Counted from the stretch's first letter, positions 9,547 through 18,309 are shown. The stretch: 36,743 nucleotides of DNA from Elusimicrobiota bacterium (GCA_016207645.1 JACQPH010000111.1:1-36743); one strand, 5' to 3'. Notes: generated from the sequence alone by a model not told the origin. Numbers and translations are program-made.

Positions 9547-9741
9547 GGGAAAAGGCGGGAAAGGCGGGAAAGGCTAAAGGATGAAGGCTAAGGGCTAAAG
9601 GGCCGAGGGGATAGTATTAAAGTTTTTGGTTTTTGCGAGGGTAAATTTATGAAGAAGAGAAAAAACCTCAAGAGAAGGGCGCCGTGGCCGGCGCTTTTTG
9701 CCTCCGCCTTTATCCTTCATCTTTTAGCCTTTAGCCTTTCC
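9547..9741. repeat. Heptad-period inverted array pair
   Basis: AAAGGCTAAAGGATGAAGG (9569-9587) pairs with CCTTCATCTTTTAGCCTTT (9714-9732), 18/19 plus one G-U; right arm lies in signal-peptide codons. Confidence 0.8.
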
Positions 9742-10656
9742 GTGTACGCGGCCGACAACAAGGTGGGCACCGAGGGCGCGGCCTTCATGAAGATCCCGAC
9801 CGGCAGCCCCAGGGCGCAGGCCCTCGGCAACAGCGGGGTCTCGCTGATGGAGGGCGGCGAAGCCATGGGGATAAACCCGGCGGGCATAGCCTCCGCGCAG
9901 ATGCGCGAGCTTTCCTTCTCCCACCTCGGCTGGATCCAGGAATATTCCGGCCAGTACATGTCCTACGTGCATCCCATCGGGCAGTCCGTGGTGGCGGTGA
10001 ACTACGCCTATTACGGCATCAAGAACTTCGACGTGCGCGACACCGAGGGGAAGCCGCAGTACAGCACGGACGTCAGGGTGCGCAACAGCTACGCCACTTT
10101 CTCCATCGCCAAGGGCTTCTTCCTGGAAAAACTGCTGGTGGGCGCCAGCGCCAAGGAGGTGATGGAGGACAACTATACCAGGGAGTACAAGAACCTGGTC
10201 TTCGATTTCGGCGCCATCCTCAGGCTGGGCCGCAAGCTCTCCCTCGGCTGGTCCGCGGCCAATTCTTCCGGGAAGAAGAAACAGGTGGTGAAGGTGAACC
10301 GGCTGGGCGGGGCCTTCGCTTTCAACCCCTTCGTCACGCTGCTGCTGGAGCAGAAGACCTATTCGGACCGCAAGGCCAAACTGGCCGGCGGCCTGGAGCT
10401 GAGCCTGCCGGAGGAGCTGCTGCAGGTGGGCCGCGTGTCGCTGCGCGCCGGGTACGCGCCCGCGGACAATTACGGCAAGAACATGACCGATAAGACGCTG
10501 GACAGCCTGGGGATGAACGAATCCGCCGGCCTGTCCTTCGGCGTGGGGCTCTACAGCGCGCAGGCGCTGGGCTACGGCATGGGCCTGGACTATACCCTGG
10601 CGCCTTACGGCGCCCTGGGCAAGGCCAGCCAGCTGTCGGTGCGCCTGCAGTTCTAG
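9649..10656 (+). CDS. PorV/UPF0164-like outer-membrane protein
   Basis: signal peptide; GAAFMKIPTGSPRAQALGNSGVSLMEGGEAMGINPAGIA is characteristic of PorV/UPF0164-like proteins. Confidence 0.8.
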   Translation: MKKRKNLKRRAPWPALFASAFILHLLAFSLSVYAADNKVGTEGAAFMKIPTGSPRAQALGNSGVSLMEGGEAMGINPAGIASAQMRELSFSHLGWIQEYSGQYMSYVHPIGQSVVAVNYAYYGIKNFDVRDTEGKPQYSTDVRVRNSYATFSIAKGFFLEKLLVGASAKEVMEDNYTREYKNLVFDFGAILRLGRKLSLGWSAANSSGKKKQVVKVNRLGGAFAFNPFVTLLLEQKTYSDRKAKLAGGLELSLPEELLQVGRVSLRAGYAPADNYGKNMTDKTLDSLGMNESAGLSFGVGLYSAQALGYGMGLDYTLAPYGALGKASQLSVRLQF

Positions 10657-10659
10657 GCT

Positions 10660-10827
10660 ATGAGCATGAAGCGCAAGGGCCAGACCACGATAGAGTACCT
10701 GCTGGTCACTATTTCGCTGCTGTTCGTTTTCGTGATCATGTACAAGTCGCTGCAGTACGCGCTGGCGAACCAGTTCAAGCGCGGCGGCCTGGTGATAATA
10801 AAGATGTACAAGGTGGACCCCTGGTAA
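10660..10827 (+). CDS. Small pilin-like protein with class III signal peptide (not in supplied ORF track)
   Basis: manual translation MSMKRKGQTTIEYLLVTISLLFVFVIMYKSLQYALANQFKRGGLVIIKMYKVDPW*; G^QTTIEYLL processing motif; starts 4 nt after the upstream stop. Confidence 0.8.
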   Translation: MSMKRKGQTTIEYLLVTISLLFVFVIMYKSLQYALANQFKRGGLVIIKMYKVDPW

Positions 10828-10857
10828 GATCTTAAATCGCGGATGGAGGAAAGTAAA

Positions 10858-11049
10858 ATGAATAAGTTGTTCAAGAACAGGAAAGGCCAGAACACCGTTG
10901 AATACCTGCTGATGCTCGCGGTGGTCGTGGGCGTGGTGCTCATAGCCGGCGTGGCGCTGAAGAAATATATGCCCACGCTCTTCTCCAGCATACAGGGCAT
11001 GATCAACGGCGCGGCCAGCACCCTGGGCGCTTCCGGCGGTAATAACTAG
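10858..11049 (+). CDS. Flp/class-III-signal pilin-like protein
   Basis: MNKLFKNRKGQNTVEYLLMLAVVVGVVLIAGVALKKYMP; ATG 10858 preceded by GGAGGAAAG, preferred over the 10843 ATG. Confidence 0.85.
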   Translation: MNKLFKNRKGQNTVEYLLMLAVVVGVVLIAGVALKKYMPTLFSSIQGMINGAASTLGASGGNN

Positions 11050-11143
11050 AAACCGGATTTGCCCGCCCCCGGCGCTTTCCGCGCCGGGGCGGGGCGGATA
11101 GCGGTTCTCCCCGGGTGATATTCCCGGAGAAAGTTGCGTCTTT

Positions 11144-11662
11144 ATGAGCGTGAAACGGTATCTTGCCGGGCCGCGGGCCGCCGCGGTGTCGCTGAAGCGC
11201 CGCCTTAAAAGGGCGGGGCAGGTGACTATCGAGCTGCTGCTGGTGCTGCCGGTGTTCATGCTGCTGCTGTTCTTTATAATGGAGATGGGGAACATGGGCT
11301 TCCAGACCATCCTGGCGCATCACTGCGCTTACGAGCTGGCCCGCATAGGGTCGCTGGTCGCCGGGCCCACGGGCGCGGGCTCCGGCGGCGGGCAGGCGAT
11401 GGCGAACATGAAGATGAAGAACGTGCTGGGCCAGATGTTCCCGTCCTCTCCCAATATCAGCGTGAACGGCGTGCTGGTGCCTACGCTGAAGGACCCGCAG
11501 TCCGGCCAGACCGGGGAGGACCTGCTGGTGACGCTCAACTACGAGGCCAAGCTCATCTTCCCGGGCTCCAGCCAGTTCCTTTCGGACCCGCCGAAGGGGA
11601 AGCGCATCAAGAAGATAATCGTGAAGGTGCGCATGCCGGTGGAGAAGCCGTACTTCCAGTAG
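11144..11662 (+). CDS. TadE-like minor pseudopilin
   Basis: RAGQVTIELLLVLPVFMLLLFFIMEMGNM N-terminal hydrophobic motif typical of TadE-like proteins. Confidence 0.75.
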   Translation: MSVKRYLAGPRAAAVSLKRRLKRAGQVTIELLLVLPVFMLLLFFIMEMGNMGFQTILAHHCAYELARIGSLVAGPTGAGSGGGQAMANMKMKNVLGQMFPSSPNISVNGVLVPTLKDPQSGQTGEDLLVTLNYEAKLIFPGSSQFLSDPPKGKRIKKIIVKVRMPVEKPYFQ

Positions 11663-11671
11663 CACATAGAG

Positions 11672-11714
11672 TTAACACGGATTTAACGGGAAGTTAATAA
11701 TTTAGTTGGAGAAT
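11672..11714 (+). promoter_or_regulatory. Three-unit 11-bp-period direct-repeat box upstream of cpaB
   Basis: TTAAC 11672, TTAAC 11683, TTAAT 11694, 10 bp, GAGAAT 11709-11714. Confidence 0.5.
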
Positions 11715-11720
11715 ATACTT

Positions 11721-12476
11721 ATGGAAAAGAAAGGCATGCTTGTCCCCGTGCTGCTGGCCCTGGCCGCGGCCGGCATTTACTGGTGGGTGCTCACCTCCAA
11801 GGAGCGCTCCCTGGCCGCCCAGAACGAGCGCGCCACGGTGCTGGTGGCCCGGTTCGACCTGCCCGCCCGCACGATCATGAACGTGGACGTCGTCGAGACC
11901 AGGGAGATCCCGCGCATGTACCTGGAGCAGGACGCCTACGAGGTCAAGACCCAGTCCGACATCAAGCTGGTCAGCAACCTGGTCACCATGATCCGCATCC
12001 CCAAGGGCAACCAGATAACGAATTCGGCCCTGGTGTCCCTCAGCCCCGAGGCCGGCCTCAGCGTGAAGGTGCCGCCCGGCTACCGCGGCTGCGTGCTGCC
12101 GCTCGAGAGCGACCTGCTGCGGCTGATAAAGCCCGGCGACCGCGTGGACATCCTGGTCAGCTTCGACGCCGTGATGGGCGACAACCGCAAGGAGAAAGTG
12201 ACCGCCACTATTTTGCAGAACGTGCTCGTGCTGGGCGTGGGCTCGAACCTCGGCCAGGGCCTTTCCGGCTCGCAGGCCAAGGCCAAGGCCGCGGCCGAGG
12301 CCGCCGACCAGGCCTTCTCGGAGAAGGCGGCGCTCAGCCTGGCGCTCAATCCCAACGAGGCGCAGTACCTGGCCCTGTCCATCAAGCAGGGCAACGTGGA
12401 CGTGATAGTGCGCGGCCTGGGCGACGTGGAGCTGCACCCGATGGCGATAGCTTCGTTCAAGCAGCTTATAAAGTAG
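11721..12476 (+). CDS. cpaB: Flp pilus assembly protein CpaB/RcpC (SAF domain)
   Basis: N-terminal TM then VLVARFDLPARTIMNVDVVETREIP SAF-like region and LLRLIKPGDRVDILVSFD; start taken at ATG 11721 (ORF track opens at a TTG). Confidence 0.85.
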   Translation: MEKKGMLVPVLLALAAAGIYWWVLTSKERSLAAQNERATVLVARFDLPARTIMNVDVVETREIPRMYLEQDAYEVKTQSDIKLVSNLVTMIRIPKGNQITNSALVSLSPEAGLSVKVPPGYRGCVLPLESDLLRLIKPGDRVDILVSFDAVMGDNRKEKVTATILQNVLVLGVGSNLGQGLSGSQAKAKAAAEAADQAFSEKAALSLALNPNEAQYLALSIKQGNVDVIVRGLGDVELHPMAIASFKQLIK

Positions 12477-12512
12477 GGTAGAGGGGATTGGGTAGAGGGT
12501 AGAGAGGCGGAG
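12476..12512. repeat. Heptad-period array (no obvious inverted partner)
   Basis: GGGTAGA GGGGATT GGGTAGA GGGTAGA GAGGCGG. Confidence 0.7.
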
Positions 12513-12551
12513 TTTTAAGCCCGGCCCCCGGTTTACATTAAGGATATACCT

Positions 12552-13274
12552 ATGAAAAAACTGATTTTCGCTTTGACCGCGCTGGCCCTGCCCGCCCTCG
12601 CGGGCGCCGAGGCCACGCAGATGGTGGCCGTCAGCGCCGACATAGTGGAGATAAGCGGCTCCATCCAGAAGACGCGCGGCTTTTCCTGGAACCAGTTCTT
12701 CGACTTCAGCGAGAAATCGATCCCCGGGATAATAACGCTGGGCGATTTCGAGCGGAAGACGCAGCTGACGGCCTCGCTGAAGCTGCTGGAGACGGAGGGC
12801 AAGGCGCAGATCCTGTCCAACCCCAAGGTCATCACCAAGAGCGGCACCCAGGCCAACTTCACCGTGGGCGGCGAGATACCGGTGCCCTACTCCAACAACC
12901 AGGGCGTCGGCGCCGAGTTCAAGAAGTTCGGCGTGATCCTGGTGGTGCTGCCCGTGGTCCTGGCCGAGAAGAAGGACACCGTGGACGTGCAGATCCAGCT
13001 CGAGGTCTCCAACCCCGACTACTCCAAGCCGGTGGTCACTTCCGGCACCACCATCCCCTCGATGGTGACCCGCCAGATCCAGACCGAGGTGGAGCTGAAG
13101 AGCGGGGAAACGCTCGTCATCGGCGGCCTGAAGCAGAGCAAGCGCAACGTGTCCAAGAACCGCGTGCCGATCCTGGGCAGCCTGCCGCTGATAGGCGCCC
13201 TGTTCAGCTCCACCGACGTGGTGGAGGAGCAGAGCTCGCTGTTTTTATTCGTGACTTTTGACATTATCAAGTAA
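12552..13274 (+). CDS. Short type II/III-family secretin (secretin domain with little else)
   Basis: 240 aa; signal peptide; AQILSNPKVITKSGTQANFTVGGEIPVP, GVILVVLPVV, TEVELKSGETLVIGGL, VPILGSLPLIGALF. Confidence 0.85.
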   Translation: MKKLIFALTALALPALAGAEATQMVAVSADIVEISGSIQKTRGFSWNQFFDFSEKSIPGIITLGDFERKTQLTASLKLLETEGKAQILSNPKVITKSGTQANFTVGGEIPVPYSNNQGVGAEFKKFGVILVVLPVVLAEKKDTVDVQIQLEVSNPDYSKPVVTSGTTIPSMVTRQIQTEVELKSGETLVIGGLKQSKRNVSKNRVPILGSLPLIGALFSSTDVVEEQSSLFLFVTFDIIK

Positions 13275-13356
13275 CGGCAGTGCGGGCGTGCTAGCGTTTG
13301 AAGAAATCCCTCTTGAGCCCGCACTCTAGCGCACGATAACGCTCGCACGCTTATAT

Positions 13357-15567
13357 ATGGAAGAACAGAATCTCGCTCCCCGCGTCATCACCTTCTCGGG
13401 CCCCAAAGAGGGCGTGGGCAAGACCTCCGTCGTGATGAACCTGGCCCTGGCCTGGGCCAATTACCAGAAGCGCAACGTGCTGGTGCTGCCGCTGGACCCG
13501 ATGTGCCGCGCGGAGCACGCGCAGCTGCTGGGCCTCAACCCGCCTTCGATGGCGGAGATCATCCAGCAGCTGGGCCGGGAATCCGTCGGCGCGCTGGGCG
13601 CCCTGCTTAAAGGCAAGATCCCGATATCGCAATGGGGGGTAGGCGTGCTGCCGCTCTCCAAGCGCCGCTCGGACGTGGCCAAGATGTCGCCCGATATTAT
13701 CCTGCCGCTGCTGTCGCGGCTCTCCCAGAACTTCGACATCTTCATCGACGTGGACCCCTATTTCCCCATGCAGGTCTTCGCCTTCGACATCTCCGACCTG
13801 GTGTTCTGGGTCTCCAACTCCAACGTCTCCTCGCTCAACGCCACGGCGGGCATTTTCCGGGAGATCAACGAGTTGCATTTCCCGATGAGCAAGTTCGAAG
13901 TGGTGGCGAACCTTTTCGACATGCCCGGCGCGGTGGGGCCGAAGGAAGTGGAGAAGTTCTACAAGCAGATGGGCAAGGATATCCTGGCCTTCATGCCCTG
14001 GGAGGACGCCCTCCCCGCCTACGCCAACCAGAACAAGATCCTGATCACCGAGCAGCCGAATACCCAGTGGGTGCGCATCCTGCGCGTGCTGCTGGGCCGC
14101 CTGGCGGAGCTCAAGCCCGCCGAGAAGCTGTGGGCTTCCAATATCACCACCGCTGAATTCTCCGGCGGGTCGGACATGCTCTGGCGCCAGACCGAGAAGG
14201 ACGCGCCCGCGGCGGCGCCCACCCCGCAGGCGCAGGCCCAGGCCGCCGCGCGCGTGGACGTGCCTCCTTTCTGGGAAGAGCTCAAGATGAAGGTGCACCG
14301 CAACGTGGTCACCGCGCTGGAGACGGAGCGCATAAAGCCCTCCGACGATCCCTCCCAGAACACCGAGATCCGCAAGCGGGTGGACGGCATCATAAACGGC
14401 CTGCTGCAGAAGGAGACCGCCACCCCGCTGACCCGCGAGCAGCGCGTCAAGTTCATCAACGAGCTGCTCGACGAGATCCTGGGCCTGGGCCCGCTGGAAG
14501 AGCTGTTGCGCGACCCGAGCGTGACCGAGATCATGGTCAACGCCTTCGACAAGGTGTACATAGAAAAATCCGGCAAGCTCATCCTGACCAAGTACAAGTT
14601 CCGCAACGACGAGCAGATCATGCAGGTCATGAAGCGCATCGTGGCCCCGCTGGGCCGGCGCATAGACGAATCCGTGCCGCTGGTGGACGCCCGCCTGAAG
14701 GACGGCTCGCGCGTGAACGGCATCATCCCGCCGCTGGCCGTATCAGGTCCGACCCTGACGATCCGCCGGTTCTCCGCTAAGCCGTTCACCGACGCGGAAC
14801 TCATAAAGAAAGGATCTATTTCGCAGACCGGGGTGGACTTCCTGAAGGCCTGCGTCAAGCTGCGCAAGGACATCATCATCTCCGGCGGCACCGGCACCGG
14901 CAAAACCACTTTTTTGAACATGCTGTCCAGCTACATCCCCGAGGACGAGCGCATCGTGACCGTGGAGGACACCGCCGAGCTCAGGCTGCAGCAGGACCAC
15001 TGGGTGCGCCTGGAGTCCCGCCCGCCGAACATCGAAGGCAAGGGCGAGGTCAGCATCCGCGACCTGGTCAAGAACTGCCTTCGTATGCGCCCCGACCGCA
15101 TAGTCGTGGGCGAGGTCCGCTCTTCCGAGGCCCTGGACATGCTGCAGGCCATGAACACGGGCCACGAGGGCTCGCTGGCCACCATCCACGCCAATACCCC
15201 GCGCGACGCGCTGACCCGCATGGAGGCCATGTGCCTGATGGCGGGCGCCGACCTGCCGATCTGGGCCCTGCGCGAGATGATCGCTTCCGCCGTGCACATG
15301 ATCGTGCAGCTGACCCGCTTCTCCGACGGCACCCGCAAGATCACGGCCATCACCGAGATCACCGGCCGCGAGGAGAACCAGATCACCATCCACGATATTT
15401 TCAAATACCACCAGACCGGCATGGACGAGAACGGCAGGGTGGTGGGCTACTTCACCGCCACCGGCGACCCGCCCAAGTTCTACAAGGATTTCGCCACCCA
15501 CGGCCTGCAGATCCCGGTGGAGCTGTTCTGGACCGAGGAGCAGAAACGGGCCCGGGCCGGACGTTAA
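13357..15567 (+). CDS. Fused TadZ/CpaE-like ParA-family domain + TadA/CpaF secretion ATPase
   Basis: N-term [25 protein letters not shown] (MinD/ParA P-loop); C-term [77 protein letters not shown] (CpaF-type ATPase). Confidence 0.92.
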   Translation: MEEQNLAPRVITFSGPKEGVGKTSVVMNLALAWANYQKRNVLVLPLDPMCRAEHAQLLGLNPPSMAEIIQQLGRESVGALGALLKGKIPISQWGVGVLPLSKRRSDVAKMSPDIILPLLSRLSQNFDIFIDVDPYFPMQVFAFDISDLVFWVSNSNVSSLNATAGIFREINELHFPMSKFEVVANLFDMPGAVGPKEVEKFYKQMGKDILAFMPWEDALPAYANQNKILITEQPNTQWVRILRVLLGRLAELKPAEKLWASNITTAEFSGGSDMLWRQTEKDAPAAAPTPQAQAQAAARVDVPPFWEELKMKVHRNVVTALETERIKPSDDPSQNTEIRKRVDGIINGLLQKETATPLTREQRVKFINELLDEILGLGPLEELLRDPSVTEIMVNAFDKVYIEKSGKLILTKYKFRNDEQIMQVMKRIVAPLGRRIDESVPLVDARLKDGSRVNGIIPPLAVSGPTLTIRRFSAKPFTDAELIKKGSISQTGVDFLKACVKLRKDIIISGGTGTGKTTFLNMLSSYIPEDERIVTVEDTAELRLQQDHWVRLESRPPNIEGKGEVSIRDLVKNCLRMRPDRIVVGEVRSSEALDMLQAMNTGHEGSLATIHANTPRDALTRMEAMCLMAGADLPIWALREMIASAVHMIVQLTRFSDGTRKITAITEITGREENQITIHDIFKYHQTGMDENGRVVGYFTATGDPPKFYKDFATHGLQIPVELFWTEEQKRARAGR

Positions 15568-15586
15568 GGAGGCATGAGGCCTGGAG

Positions 15587-15703
15587 GGATGGACGGGATT
15601 TTGTTTCGCGAACCCCTTGCGGAAGGGGGGGCCCCGCCAGGCGGGGGGAAACCGACGCAAGGGTTTCCATCTTCCGGGGTTCGCGGGACAAAATTCCGCC
15701 CAT
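15587..15703. repeat. Palindromic mosaic repeat, full copy
   Basis: near-identical interior to the 4300 copy; arms GGGATGGACGGGATTTTGTTTCGCGAACCCC / GGGGTTCGCGGGACAAAATTCCGCCCATCCC. Confidence 0.9.
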
Positions 15704-15735
15704 CCCGAACCCTTGGAGTGACACAGCAGGATATT

Positions 15736-17295
15736 ATGAGGAAACTGATCGCGCTGATGATTTTGCTGGGCGCTTTCGCGGGGAGACCCGCGGAGGCCGG
15801 CGTTTTCACGCAGTCCGAGATGGAGGAGATCTCCTGCGCCGCCCTCAAGATGCAGCTGTTCTATTATTACCTGGACCCCAACCGGGACCAGAAAGTGGTG
15901 AATTTCCCCATGACCTGCAAGGGGGTGAAGTCCACGTACGCCATGCCCAAGTGGGTGGAGCCGGGGGTGGTGGAGATGGCCGGCCGCAAGGTCTGGCGCG
16001 ACCCGGTGGAGGGGGAGATCTCCGAGGCCACGCTCTGGCAGACCCCCGTTTCCATAATCTACGAGTACCTGGACCTCACGCGCAAGACCTTCCCGCCCGA
16101 GGCCGGCGGCGCCAATATCCAGCCCGGCCTGCTGGTGAAGGAATACGCCGATATCCGCATCCGCTTCCAGATGTCCATGGACAGGCTGTACCGCGCCCGC
16201 ACCCGCGAGGTCGTCATGGGCGACTCCATGGAGGGCCGCGGCCGCACCATGATGTCGCAGTTCGTCCTTATCCTCAAGGAGATGGAGTCCATCGCGGACG
16301 CCATCTCCAGCACCAACCAGCGGCGCTACGCCGACGCCGTGCTGGCCTCCGCCATGCTCAGCCAGGACTCCTTCCGCGCGCTTTTCAGGGCGCCGCGCAG
16401 GTACGAAGCCCCGCCCAGGGAATCCGGCTCGGCCAAGGTCGTGAACACGGCGCTCACCATGATGGGCATCATCCTGATGTTCCTGGCGGTCCAGGCCTTC
16501 TTCGCCATGAACGACGAGAAGACCAACGCCATGATGGGCGACTACTCCAGGAAAGTGGAGACCTTCACCGAGGCCTTCTCGCGCCAGTTCATCAACATCA
16601 ACGTCAAATACCTGGTGCTGGGGCCGGTGGCCCTTTTCTCGCTGCTGGGCCTGCTCACCATGAACCTGCCGGCTTTCTTCTTCCTGAGCGCGCTGGGCCT
16701 GGCCATAGGCATGCGCACCCCGCAGTTCGTGCTCACCGCCATGAAGCAGGCGCGCGGCAAGAAGATAGACACCCAGCTGATGGACGCGCTGATCCTGCTG
16801 GCCAACTGCCTGCGCTCGGGCCTCGACATCGTGCAGGGCTTCGAGATGGTCTCCAAGGACCTGATGCCGCCCATCTCCGACGAATTCGCGCTGGTCATCA
16901 AGAACTACCAGCTGGGCATGACCTTCGAGAAGGCCCTGGGCGTCATGGAGGACCGCGTGGAATCCAAGATGCTCGCCTACATGATCCGCGCCATCGTGCT
17001 GCAGCGCCAGATGGGCGGCAACCTGACGAAAGTCTTCGAGCGCATCGTGGTGGACATCCGCGAGGAGTCCAAGCTGGAGGAGAAGACCAAGGCCATGACG
17101 GCCCAGCAGAAGATCCAGTCCATCGTCGTGGGCATCATGCCCTGGGTGATGGTGGGCGTGATGTTCATGTTCCAGCCCGCGGTCATGATAAAGTTCTACA
17201 GCACGCCGATAGGCATGGCCACGGCGTGTTTCTGCGTCATCTGGGTGGCCATCGGCATGAAAGTGGTGGCCAGCCTCGGGAATATACGCGTATGA
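15736..17295 (+). CDS. tadB: TadB-like inner-membrane platform protein (T2SSF) with extra N-terminal exported domain
   Basis: C-terminal half T2SSF-like (QLMDALILLANCLRSGLDIVQGFEMVSKDL...FEKALGVMEDRV); start revised to ATG 15736 (MRKLIALMILLGAFAGRPAEAG); ORF from 15574 only reads through a repeat element. Confidence 0.85.
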   Translation: MRKLIALMILLGAFAGRPAEAGVFTQSEMEEISCAALKMQLFYYYLDPNRDQKVVNFPMTCKGVKSTYAMPKWVEPGVVEMAGRKVWRDPVEGEISEATLWQTPVSIIYEYLDLTRKTFPPEAGGANIQPGLLVKEYADIRIRFQMSMDRLYRARTREVVMGDSMEGRGRTMMSQFVLILKEMESIADAISSTNQRRYADAVLASAMLSQDSFRALFRAPRRYEAPPRESGSAKVVNTALTMMGIILMFLAVQAFFAMNDEKTNAMMGDYSRKVETFTEAFSRQFININVKYLVLGPVALFSLLGLLTMNLPAFFFLSALGLAIGMRTPQFVLTAMKQARGKKIDTQLMDALILLANCLRSGLDIVQGFEMVSKDLMPPISDEFALVIKNYQLGMTFEKALGVMEDRVESKMLAYMIRAIVLQRQMGGNLTKVFERIVVDIREESKLEEKTKAMTAQQKIQSIVVGIMPWVMVGVMFMFQPAVMIKFYSTPIGMATACFCVIWVAIGMKVVASLGNIRV

Positions 17296-18194
17296 TGGAC
17301 CCGGAGAAGATAAAGAACGCGCTGCTTATCGTGATCTCCACGATAGGCTCCTTCGCGGCCTTCACGGCGGTGCAGCGCTTCCTCGCCCCGCGCGAGGAGG
17401 AGCGCTCCGCGATAGGCGACATCAGCGACATGGAGGGGAGGGAGCTCTCCGCCTTCTCCAGGCTGGAGAACAGCAGGAGTTTCTGGGACAAGCTGGACCT
17501 GTTCTTCGCCAGGCAGCTGGGCCTGGAGAAGAAGCTCGACGAGACCTACATGCTGCTGGGCAGCCCGCCCGGCACCAACCCGCTGAAGATGCTGCACCTG
17601 AAGCTGATAGCCGGCTCCGTGCTGCCCACGCTGTTCTTCGCGCTCAGCGGGTCCTTCTTCTGCCTTCTCTTCGCGCCGCTGGGCTTCCTGCTGCCCGACG
17701 CGGCCGTCTGGGCCGGCCGCATCCGCCGGCGACAGGAGGACATCATCCGCAACTTCCCCACCTTCGTCGACCTGGGGGCGCTGATGATAGAATCCGGCCT
17801 GGATTACATGACCGCTTTCGACCGCATCGTGAAGATCGCCCCGGTGAAGACCGGCCTGGAGATGGAGATAGAGAAGACGATCAACGAGGTGCAGCTGGGC
17901 TACGCCCGCCGCGACGCGCTCCGGCGCCTGTCCATGCGCACCGGCCTGCAGGAGGTCCGCTCCTTCGTGGGCCTGATAGTGCAGTCCGACGAGCTGGGCA
18001 CCAGCCTGGTGGAGCTGATGCGCAACTATTCCGCCGACATGCGCTTCCGCCGCCTCAACAAGGCCGAGAAGCTGGCCGCGCAGGCCTCCACCAAGATGCT
18101 CATCCCGCTGTTCATCTTTATTTTTCCGACGGTGTTCATACTGATGCTGGCCCCGATGATAATGGACCTGATAACGGGCGGCATGCCGTTTTAA
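17292..18194 (+). CDS. tadC: TadC-like inner-membrane platform protein (T2SSF)
   Basis: FPTFVDLGALMIESGLDYMTAFDRIVK...ALRRLSMRTGLQEVRSFVGLIVQSDELGTSLVELMRNYSADMR; ATG overlaps tadB stop (ATGA). Confidence 0.88.
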   Translation: MMDPEKIKNALLIVISTIGSFAAFTAVQRFLAPREEERSAIGDISDMEGRELSAFSRLENSRSFWDKLDLFFARQLGLEKKLDETYMLLGSPPGTNPLKMLHLKLIAGSVLPTLFFALSGSFFCLLFAPLGFLLPDAAVWAGRIRRRQEDIIRNFPTFVDLGALMIESGLDYMTAFDRIVKIAPVKTGLEMEIEKTINEVQLGYARRDALRRLSMRTGLQEVRSFVGLIVQSDELGTSLVELMRNYSADMRFRRLNKAEKLAAQASTKMLIPLFIFIFPTVFILMLAPMIMDLITGGMPF

Positions 18195-18298
18195 GAAAGG
18201 CTGAAGGCTAAAGGATAAAGGCTGAAGGATTAGGGATCAAGTACTTATCACATCACCGCTTGAATTATGGCTTCTTGATCCTTCGGCCTTAATCCTTA
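18195..18298. repeat. Heptad-period inverted array pair
   Basis: AAGGATTAGGGATCAAG (18225-18241) vs CTTGATCCTTCGGCCTTAATCCTT (18274-18297): arms differ by one 7-nt unit. Confidence 0.75.
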
Positions 18299-18309
18299 CC
18301 ACTTACCAT

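Noticed and set aside
8028-9584. 518-aa plus-strand ORF in another frame
   Set aside because: R/H/G-rich out-of-frame shadow of the 6397-9546 gene.
11061-11096. Terminator after the 10858 pilin gene
   Set aside because: Strong GC hairpin (CGCCCCCGGCGC/GCGCCGGGGCGGG) but no T-run; more likely an mRNA-stability or attenuating stem, so not called as a terminator.
15574-15735. N-terminal extension of the TadB ORF (MRPGGMDGILFREPLAEGGAPPGGG...)
   Set aside because: Translation of the palindromic repeat; the same peptide-like strings arise from the 4300 copy. A proper start with signal peptide lies at 15736.
15231-18194. 987-aa plus-strand ORF
   Set aside because: Only the last 300 codons (from ATG 17292, TadC) look coding; the rest is an out-of-frame read of tadA and tadB.
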